Assembly (NCBI GenBank): GCA_018816765.1
Contig: JAHIUX010000009.1
Location: 62,001-126,000 of the forward strand
DNA from: Bacteroidota bacterium
GTDB taxonomy: Bacteria > Bacteroidota > Bacteroidia > Bacteroidales > F082
Length of the DNA: 64,000 nt
Direction: 5' to 3'
Part shown: positions 45,154-52,281 of the stretch, one piece after another
How positions within the stretch are numbered: position 1 is the stretch's first letter
How the letters are laid out: every line of letters begins with the position of its first letter
Notes under the pieces: generated by a model
Told to the model about the DNA's origin: nothing
Database searches by the model: none
Seen by the model: the letters and a program-made list of their open reading frames with translations, nothing else
Translations under genes and position numbers: made by a program

Positions 45154-48100
45154 TTATAGCCAGCCAAGATTCTCGTCAAACTCGTTGTCGATCAGTTTGT
45201 TCATTACATCACATCCGTGGTCAAACAAGCGGTTTGCATTGTCCTTGTCTTTGAACACAAACTGCAGTTCCTTGTATTCGCCACGCTTTGGCAGCATGCT
45301 GAGTGCCTCATCGAGTGCCTGTCCGGGAGTTGTAGCGCCCCGAACACCCAATTTCCCACAAATCTTTACCAATTGTGAAAAGGCATCTTCGTTCACTGGT
45401 CCTGGCAACTGCTTGTCAATGCGCTGAATGCGCCTTTGCGAGTTGGTGAAACTTCCACCCATTTCCCAGGGGAAACTGGCTGGCAACACCAGGTTGGCAC
45501 GCTCGGCAGTAGCAGTCATGATATAGTCTTGAACCACAACAAATCCAAGGCGGTCGAACCATTGGCCGACTTCCTGTTTGTTCAGCGCACAGCCCACAGG
45601 GTCCTCACCGAAAATGAGGACGTTGTCGACCCTTCCACCTGAAATAAGCTTATAAACACTGTTTACAGTAAACGGAAGGTCTTCAACACCCCAGCGGTGT
45701 GCCATGCGGTATTGCATGTCCTCATCGAGAATCGGCTCAGCGCCAACACCAATTTTATGACACATACCCATATCGATGATGCCATGTGCATTGCTTATCT
45801 CCTTTAGTGAAATCAATCCGTTGGCTGTTTTGCCAAGCTTTCCGGTGATCATGGCCAAGTTGTGCATGGCCAGACTGGCATTTGCCGAAACCGCCTTTTC
45901 CTGATACACCATAATGGCGTTCAGCTCCTGGTCGTAATCACGCGCAAATGCAGCTACAGTGGCAGCATCGGTTCCAGCCCATTCGAGCAGCTTGCTGAAG
46001 TCCTGTTGAAGCATCTCATCCCTGAAGGCATCAAATCCCTGTGTGCGGTCACCTATAAACAGGTCGTTCTCGAGGCTGTTTTTCAGGACGTAGTGGCACA
46101 CTGCCTGGACAAAATAGAAATGATTTTTTATGCGGATCACCTGGTCGCATTTTTTACTGAATCGGCTGTCGGCCAGTGTGGTTATGTGTACAACCTCAAC
46201 TTTTTCCTTGAATTTCGAATTAAAAATCAGGTGATTGATCACTGGATGGTCGAAGTGCAGCTCATCACCGGCTACGAAAATCTTCGAGGCACCACGTAAA
46301 TCGCAGAAGAAGGTATTTTCGTTTGAATTGTGGAAATAGCCATCGCCGCGACCCAAATAGTGAAAACTGCTGACATTGTTGGTTTTAACGCCAGCCCTGG
46401 CCAGTTTCTGAATCATATATTGCTCTTCGTTGGTGAGCCTTGCGCCACCAAAGAACGCATTTTGATCGGGATTTGCCTTGCGGATTTTTGCTGCAATCAG
46501 TTCATATGCTTCATCAAACCCAATTTGCACAAACGAATTGCCTTTTTTCAGCAAGGGCATTGTGATCCTGTCTGGTCGGTTAAATAGTTTATATCCAAAG
46601 AATTGCTTCCTGTTGATCAGGCCAATTTTATTGATTTCAGCCTGACGTGATTCAGCTTTGTAGAACTGACCGCGGTGGTGCAAAAGGTTGGTTTCATATC
46701 CTTCTGAGCCGAACATGTCGATGGCTGTAATGGGCTCGAGTTTCAACGGGCCTGGTTTGAAGGCAACATTTTCGGTGATGGCACCTGTTGGACAGGTGGT
46801 AATGCACAGTCCACAGCTCTCGCAGCTGGTTTCCTGCAAGGGCAGCCCCATGCTGGGAGCAACATAGCTTTTGAATCCCCTGTTTACGAGTCCCAAAGCA
46901 CCAGCTCCGACGACCTCGCGGCAGATGCGGATACACCGTGAACACAAAATGCATTTGTTGTTGTCGATTTCGATGAAAGGATGCCGGTGATCAATTTCTG
47001 TTACCAGAAAATCGCCTTCAAAGGCTTTTTGTTCAGCCTGATAGGTGGTCGAGTGTTTTTTCAGGTCGCAGGTGAAATATTCGGTACATCCGCACTCTAG
47101 GCAGCGGCTGGCTTCCATCAGGGCGGTCATTTCATCGTGGTAGCCGAGTTCAACTTCCTTGAAATTGTTGCGGGCCGAAGCCGGCATCACCGGCATTTCC
47201 TGCCTTTTCTGGTGCTGGTATTTTTGCTTGTATTCGGCAGGCTCTTGTTCTTTGAAGTTATCCTTTTTACTCAGAAATTCTTTGGCAACAGGCCTTACTT
47301 CTACTCCGCTAAGGAATTGATGGCACGAACGGGCGGCAATTCTTGCCTGCGCGATGGCTTCAATAATTGTTGCAGGACCGGTTACACCGTCACCGGCAGC
47401 AAATACCGAAGGGATGCCTGTTTGCAAGGTGTGTTTGTTGGCCTCAATATCGCCCCAGCGATTGATGTTAAACTTGCCTTCTTTCGCATAGGCATTGATG
47501 TTCTCAATGAAATCAACGTCGGTTTTCTGTCCGATGGCGGCCAGGATAAAATCGGCCTGCAGGTCGAATTCTGAGCCCTCAACAACCACTGGACGTCGCC
47601 GGCCTGAAGCATCAGGTTCGCCTAAGGCCATGCGTGTCAACCTGACTGATTTCAGTTTTCCTTCTTCGTCCTTCTTTATTTCTACCGGATTGGTCAGAAA
47701 CAGGTATTCAACGCCTTCGAGTTTCGATTCATGTATTTCGATCGGATTGGCCGGCATTTCTTTTTCGGTGCGGCGATAAACCACGTACACCTTATCAGCG
47801 CCACAACGGATAGAGGTGCGGCAACAGTCCATTGCAGTGTTTCCACCACCAACTACAACCACGGTTTTTCCCTTGAAGTCGTAGCGCTGGCCTGTCATTT
47901 CCATATTGCGAAGGAAATCGATTCCTGAAAAAACGTTTTCAGCATCGTCGCCCGGACAGCCAACTGATGTTCCCTTTTGAGAACCAATGGTCAGAATGGT
48001 GGCCTGAAAATTCTTGCTAACATCCTTGTAATTCAGGTTTTTGCCCAGGCGTTTGTTATAATGGATTTTCACTCCCAGGTCGGTGATGTTTTTCACTTCT

Positions 48101-48852
48101 TTATCAAGCAGGTCGTTGGGTAAGCGGTATTCCGGAATGCCGTATCGCAACCATCCGCCAGGGTTTGGGGCTGCCTCGAAAATTTCGACAGCATGGCCTT
48201 CAAGCCGCAGGTAATACGCTGTCGACAGTCCGCCCGGGCCTGCGCCAATGACAGCGACTTTTTTGCCTGTTTCCGGTTTCAGTTTTGGTACAAAATGGTT
48301 TGGTGAGGCAAGGTCATAGTCTGCCGCAAAGCGCTTAAGGTAATCAATGCCAACAGCAGCGCCTTCTTCCATAAGGTTGCGGCGGCATGCCACCTCGCAT
48401 GGTCTCACACAAACCCGGCCGCAGATGGCCGGCAATGGATTGACCTCTTTGATCAGCGCAACAGCATCGGAATACCGTCCTTTGTCAATGAGGGAAATGT
48501 ATCCCTGCACATCAACGCCAGCCGGACAAGTCTGCTTGCAGGGTGCCATACAATCGGCATAGTGGTTGCTCAGCAGCAGGTCAAGTGCTGTCTTTCTCGA
48601 CAGTTTCAAGGCTTCTGTTTCTGTCTCAATTTCCATTCCTGGAGCAATCATCGTTGAACACGATGGCTGATGGCCCCGCATGCCTTTCACCTCAACAACG
48701 CATACATAGCAGGACGAAAAGGGCTCGATACGGGGATCATGGCATAATGTGGGAATGTCGAGACCGTGTCGTGTGGCGCATTCATAAATGGTTTCTCCCT
48801 GAATGCCCTGAACAACTTCACCGTTCAGCAGTATATTGATATATTGGTTCAT
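45154..48852 (-). CDS. GltD-NuoG fusion: Fe-S and FAD/NADPH-type oxidoreductase with degenerate molybdopterin-type domain
   Basis: 1232 residues, cytoplasmic. Domain order: [2Fe-2S] ferredoxin-like (Cys37, 48, 51, 65); a GltD-type double Fe-S N-domain (Cys101, 105, 109 and Cys144, 148, 152, 156); an FAD/NADPH module with AVIGAGPGGLS near 199-210 and the second Rossmann VVVVGGGNTAMDC near 331-343 followed by YRRTEKEMPA; two [4Fe-4S] motifs (Cys634, 637, 640, 644 and Cys677, 680, 683, 687). The C-terminal half, of molybdopterin-oxidoreductase/NuoG type, has no catalytic Cys/Sec, as in NuoG. It is the last gene after the NuoE- and NuoF-like genes, 26 bases from the second. The GltD part suggests NADPH, the NuoF part NADH, so a transhydrogenase is the best guess. 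The frame is open to 48921, but MNQYINILLNGEVVQG is the natural start. Confidence 0.83.
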   Translation of the reverse strand: MNQYINILLNGEVVQGIQGETIYECATRHGLDIPTLCHDPRIEPFSSCYVCVVEVKGMRGHQPSCSTMIAPGMEIETETEALKLSRKTALDLLLSNHYADCMAPCKQTCPAGVDVQGYISLIDKGRYSDAVALIKEVNPLPAICGRVCVRPCEVACRRNLMEEGAAVGIDYLKRFAADYDLASPNHFVPKLKPETGKKVAVIGAGPGGLSTAYYLRLEGHAVEIFEAAPNPGGWLRYGIPEYRLPNDLLDKEVKNITDLGVKIHYNKRLGKNLNYKDVSKNFQATILTIGSQKGTSVGCPGDDAENVFSGIDFLRNMEMTGQRYDFKGKTVVVVGGGNTAMDCCRTSIRCGADKVYVVYRRTEKEMPANPIEIHESKLEGVEYLFLTNPVEIKKDEEGKLKSVRLTRMALGEPDASGRRRPVVVEGSEFDLQADFILAAIGQKTDVDFIENINAYAKEGKFNINRWGDIEANKHTLQTGIPSVFAAGDGVTGPATIIEAIAQARIAARSCHQFLSGVEVRPVAKEFLSKKDNFKEQEPAEYKQKYQHQKRQEMPVMPASARNNFKEVELGYHDEMTALMEASRCLECGCTEYFTCDLKKHSTTYQAEQKAFEGDFLVTEIDHRHPFIEIDNNKCILCSRCIRICREVVGAGALGLVNRGFKSYVAPSMGLPLQETSCESCGLCITTCPTGAITENVAFKPGPLKLEPITAIDMFGSEGYETNLLHHRGQFYKAESRQAEINKIGLINRKQFFGYKLFNRPDRITMPLLKKGNSFVQIGFDEAYELIAAKIRKANPDQNAFFGGARLTNEEQYMIQKLARAGVKTNNVSSFHYLGRGDGYFHNSNENTFFCDLRGASKIFVAGDELHFDHPVINHLIFNSKFKEKVEVVHITTLADSRFSKKCDQVIRIKNHFYFVQAVCHYVLKNSLENDLFIGDRTQGFDAFRDEMLQQDFSKLLEWAGTDAATVAAFARDYDQELNAIMVYQEKAVSANASLAMHNLAMITGKLGKTANGLISLKEISNAHGIIDMGMCHKIGVGAEPILDEDMQYRMAHRWGVEDLPFTVNSVYKLISGGRVDNVLIFGEDPVGCALNKQEVGQWFDRLGFVVVQDYIMTATAERANLVLPASFPWEMGGSFTNSQRRIQRIDKQLPGPVNEDAFSQLVKICGKLGVRGATTPGQALDEALSMLPKRGEYKELQFVFKDKDNANRLFDHGCDVMNKLIDNEFDENLGWL

Positions 48853-48878
48853 CGTTTCTATTTTTTCTATCGTTAACA

Positions 48879-50666
48879 TTAATCCACCATCACGGCATCG
48901 AATTTGCAAACCGTGTAACACTCACCGCAGCGGATGCAGGCTTCGGTGCGAATGAAATGGACCTCTTTGCGTGTTCCGTCGATGGCATTTGTCGGACATT
49001 TCTTTGCACACACGGTACAACCCGTGCATTTATCCGCATCGATGGTGTAGGTAAGCAATGGCTTGCAGGCCTTGGCCGGACATTTCTTGTCGTGAATATG
49101 GGCTTCATATTCATGCCTGAAGTACTTCAGCGTAGTGAGTACAGGATTTGGCGCTGTTTGCCCGAGTCCGCACAATGAATTATCCTTGATCTGGTAGGCC
49201 AGCAACTCCAATGTTGCAATATCTTCCTGCTTTCCTTTGCCTTCCGTTATTCTTTCGAGTATTTCGAGCATGCGCTTTGTTCCAATGCGGCAGAAAGTGC
49301 ATTTCCCGCACGACTCTTCCTGTGTAAAGTGCAGGAAGAATTTCGCCAGGTCGATCATGCAGGTTGTCTCATCCATAACCACCATCCCGCCTGAGCCCAT
49401 AATGGCTCCTGTGGCTGTAACAGAGTCGTAATCGACGATGGTGTGCCCGAGTTCGGCAGGAATACAACCGCCTGATGGCCCTCCTAGCTGAACTGCCTTG
49501 AATTTTTTGCCTTTTTGTATGCCACCACCAAGCTTAAAGATGATGTCGTTGATGGAAATGCCCATCGGCACTTCTACAAGGCCGCCATTGTTGATTTTTC
49601 CGGTGAGGGCAAAAACCTTGGTTCCCTTGCTTTTTTCTGTTCCATAGGCCGCGTAGGCTTCGGCGCCTTTGTTGATGATCCAGGGAATGTTGGCCCAGGT
49701 TTCAACGTTATTGATGTTGGTGGGTTTTTTCCAGAGTCCTGATACGGCAGGAAAAGGCGGCCTTTTACGCGGCATACCCCGCTGACCTTCGATGGAAGCA
49801 ATGAGGGCTGTTTCTTCGCCACAAACAAAAGCGCCGGCACCTTCTTTCACATAAATATCAAAATTGAATCCCTCCTTGCCCATGGCATTTTTTCCGAGGT
49901 AGCCTTTTTCCCTGGCTTGCCCAATGGCGATGTTCAATCGCTTGATTGCCAGCGGATATTCGGCCCTGCAATAGATGACACCTGTTTGTGCACCAATGGC
50001 ATAGCCACCAATCATCATGCCTTCGAGCACAGCATGCGGATCGCCTTCGAGCAAAGACCTGTCCATAAATGCACCCGGATCACCTTCGTCGGCATTGCAG
50101 ATAATGTATTTTTCAGGGTTTTCGCTCTGGTAGGCAAATTTCCACTTAAGTCCGGTTGGAAATCCTCCACCTCCCCTGCCCCTTAGGCCGGAGTCGAGTA
50201 CATTCTTTATTACTGCTTCCTGGCTCAGGCCTTGTCCGATGATCTTCCGGATGGCATGATAGGCTTCGCGCTGCTCTGCTTCTTCAAGCGATTCAGGGTC
50301 CATATAGCCGCAATTGCGCAGGGCAATTTTTACCTGTCCATCGAAAAAGCGGTGCTCGCTGCCCTCAAACTGGTCTGACTGAACAGCCATTGTTTCGTCA
50401 ACAACCCCCTCTTTCAGGTGTTTTAAGATGACAGCGGATACCTTATCATCCGTCATATCGCCATATATCACGCTTCCTTTTGCATCCTGCACTTCAACGA
50501 GCGGTTCTTTATAGCACATTCCGATACAGCTGGTCCTGGCCAGGTCGAAGGTGACCTCGCCCTGAAGCTGCAATTCCTTCAGCTTATTGTATGTTTTTGT
50601 GGCACCTGCAGCGATTCCGCAGCTTCCGAGACCAACAATTACCTTCGCTGTTTTATTGTTTTTCAT
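48879..50666 (-). CDS. NuoF/HndC-like NADH-binding flavoprotein subunit
   Basis: 595 residues. A thioredoxin-like [2Fe-2S] domain comes first (about 1-110, with ARTSCIGMCY). The FMN/NADH domain has GRGGGGFPTGLKW and CNADEGDPGAFMDR, and the [4Fe-4S] motif is ESCGKCTFCRIGT. Two bacterial-type [4Fe-4S] clusters at the C-terminus (CTGCTVCAKKCP and CIRCGECYTVCKF) give the same layout as HydB/HndC of [FeFe] hydrogenases and of NADH-dependent bifurcating enzymes. It is soluble, with no quinone-reducing partner in the window. It starts 4 bases into the end of the NuoE gene. It should pass electrons between NADH and the Fe-S chain of the fusion protein. Confidence 0.88.
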   Translation of the reverse strand: MKNNKTAKVIVGLGSCGIAAGATKTYNKLKELQLQGEVTFDLARTSCIGMCYKEPLVEVQDAKGSVIYGDMTDDKVSAVILKHLKEGVVDETMAVQSDQFEGSEHRFFDGQVKIALRNCGYMDPESLEEAEQREAYHAIRKIIGQGLSQEAVIKNVLDSGLRGRGGGGFPTGLKWKFAYQSENPEKYIICNADEGDPGAFMDRSLLEGDPHAVLEGMMIGGYAIGAQTGVIYCRAEYPLAIKRLNIAIGQAREKGYLGKNAMGKEGFNFDIYVKEGAGAFVCGEETALIASIEGQRGMPRKRPPFPAVSGLWKKPTNINNVETWANIPWIINKGAEAYAAYGTEKSKGTKVFALTGKINNGGLVEVPMGISINDIIFKLGGGIQKGKKFKAVQLGGPSGGCIPAELGHTIVDYDSVTATGAIMGSGGMVVMDETTCMIDLAKFFLHFTQEESCGKCTFCRIGTKRMLEILERITEGKGKQEDIATLELLAYQIKDNSLCGLGQTAPNPVLTTLKYFRHEYEAHIHDKKCPAKACKPLLTYTIDADKCTGCTVCAKKCPTNAIDGTRKEVHFIRTEACIRCGECYTVCKFDAVMVD

Positions 50667-51199
50667 ACCGTTGCCTCCTTCTTAGGACAAGGATTGTTTT
50701 TCATTTCCCGCAGAGTCTTTACCGCTGACTTACCGGTTAACTTGCCGTAAGTATCATCACCAATCATCATTACCGGTGCCAGAGAACAGCAACCCAGACA
50801 AGCCACCGACTCAAGTGTAAACATTCCATCGGGGGTGGTTTCTCCGTCGAGTACATTCAACTCTTCTTTCAATGCATCGGTGATGGCATTGGCATTTTGC
50901 ACATGACAGGCAGTACCATGACAAACCTTGATGATGTTTTTCCCAACCGGGCTTAACCTGAACTGTGCATAAAATGTGGCAACGCCGTAAATATCAGCGA
51001 TCTCAATTCCTGTTTCCTGCGAAATCCGGCTAAAGGCTTCTCTTGGTATATAGCCAAAAGCATGCTGTGTGCCCTGCAGCAGTGGGATGAGGCTGCCGTG
51101 TTTTCCCCGGAATGATGCAAACAAGCTGTCAAGTGAACTCAAGTCCACTTTATCCTGCTCTTTTACAGGCTTTTCCGATATTATTCGTGTGATACGCAT
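50663..51199 (-). CDS. NuoE/HydC-like [2Fe-2S] subunit
   Basis: 178 residues of the 24 kDa NuoE family. The single [2Fe-2S] cluster is held by Cys93 and Cys98 (KVCHGTACHVQ) and Cys134 and Cys138 (ACLGCCSLAP). The N-terminal helical part (HAFGYIPREAF and IADIYGVATFYAQF) is standard. It is the first gene of the operon and overlaps the NuoF-like gene by 4 bases. It has no membrane segment, and with the next two genes it should form a soluble complex. Confidence 0.88.
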   Translation of the reverse strand: MRITRIISEKPVKEQDKVDLSSLDSLFASFRGKHGSLIPLLQGTQHAFGYIPREAFSRISQETGIEIADIYGVATFYAQFRLSPVGKNIIKVCHGTACHVQNANAITDALKEELNVLDGETTPDGMFTLESVACLGCCSLAPVMMIGDDTYGKLTGKSAVKTLREMKNNPCPKKEATV

Positions 51200-51498
51200 A
51201 GGATTCTGTTTTTGTCAACAATAGGTTGCTATTGGTGACTAAATTAGATATTCTGTTCCTGATAAAGGGGGTTAATTGCTGATCTGCAACAATTTAAATT
51301 CAGTCTAAATAATTATTAAATCTAATTGACTGATAGTGTATGGGTAATGATTAAACAGATTATGGCTTTCTGTTTTAAGGCTGAATAAATACCGAAAACA
51401 ACAGCTTTTGATGCCTACGTAAAACACGCAAGAAAACTGCTAGAAATGCGCAATGATGTCCATTAACCGGACATGGCAAACACTGGAGGAAGGTACAA
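51200..51498. other. Intergenic region, 299 bases
   Basis: Spacer between the oxidoreductase operon and the NlpC/P60 gene. AT-rich, with no protein-like frame. The operon leader has no perfect TAnnTTTG, the closest being TAATTTAG about 50 bases before the NuoE start. Nothing else stands out. Confidence 0.4.
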
Positions 51499-52068
51499 TC
51501 AGAATACCCGGCGTGAAGCTACAAAACGCTTCCGGAAATAAGGTTCTTCCGTCAGCCAGTCGATTTTCAGTCCGTGCCTTGTGCTGTGAATGATTTGCAC
51601 ATCTTTTTTGCTTTCCGACACTTCAATGACCAAGGCTACATGGCCAATTGAACTGCTTTTGATGTTGCGTCCCTTAAAAAACAACAAATCCCCTTTACGG
51701 ACTGAGTCGATGGCAACCGGGGCTCCCAAATTGACCTGGTTGCGGCTCGAAGAGGGCAACTCCATGCCATATTGCCTGAAAATATAATACATGAATCCCG
51801 AGCAGTCGAATCCTTTTTCGGTCCGGCCCCCGTAACGATAAGGTGTACCCACAAATTTTTTCGAAAATGCAATCAGGCTGTCAACAGGAAATACAGCCGG
51901 CATCATGACAACCTGCACCGTATCTTGGCAAGATGAGGCACTGTCTACCAATGCCTGAAGCATCGAACCATTTGAAAACGGAATCTGATCAGCAATGGAA
52001 TCAACCGATTGGGCATAGGCCACAAACGGCAAAAGCATTGCCAGCAAGAAAAACAGTTTATAATACAT
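51499..52068 (-). CDS. NlpC/P60 (C40) family cell-wall peptidase
   Basis: 189 residues. The signal peptide MYYKLFFLLAMLLPFVAYAQS is followed by a short linker and the C40 papain-like domain: PYRYGGRTEKGFDCSGFMYYIF with the catalytic cysteine, and SSIGHVALVIEVSE with the histidine. The third polar residue is probably the His of IIHSTRHGLK. These enzymes cut D-Glu/DAP bonds in peptidoglycan. It is secreted or periplasmic, so it probably acts in wall remodelling. It is a single gene, divergent from the PUL regulator. Confidence 0.85.
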   Translation of the reverse strand: MYYKLFFLLAMLLPFVAYAQSVDSIADQIPFSNGSMLQALVDSASSCQDTVQVVMMPAVFPVDSLIAFSKKFVGTPYRYGGRTEKGFDCSGFMYYIFRQYGMELPSSSRNQVNLGAPVAIDSVRKGDLLFFKGRNIKSSSIGHVALVIEVSESKKDVQIIHSTRHGLKIDWLTEEPYFRKRFVASRRVF

Positions 52069-52281
52069 GCGCTGATTTTTCGGCCAGCGAAAATAATGCG
52101 AAACTTTTATGTGTAGCGTTAAAATTCATTAAAAAATTGCCTCACATCCAAATTAACCTCGTGCTAGCGTATTGAGCTTCCATTAAGCGATCATTCCTTT
52201 CATTCAATTCAAGGATTATTCCTAATTTTACCCTTCAATCGTGGTTATTGTTCGTCATTTTTGCTAAGTGCCTTTTCAGGT

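Noticed and set aside
45154-48852. Formate dehydrogenase alpha or [FeFe] hydrogenase
   Set aside because: The catalytic Cys/Sec of formate dehydrogenase and the H-cluster motifs are not visible, and the C-terminal half matches NuoG better.
45154-51199. Respiratory complex I operon
   Set aside because: Only NuoE, NuoF and a NuoG-like fusion are present; none of the membrane or quinone-site subunits is found nearby.
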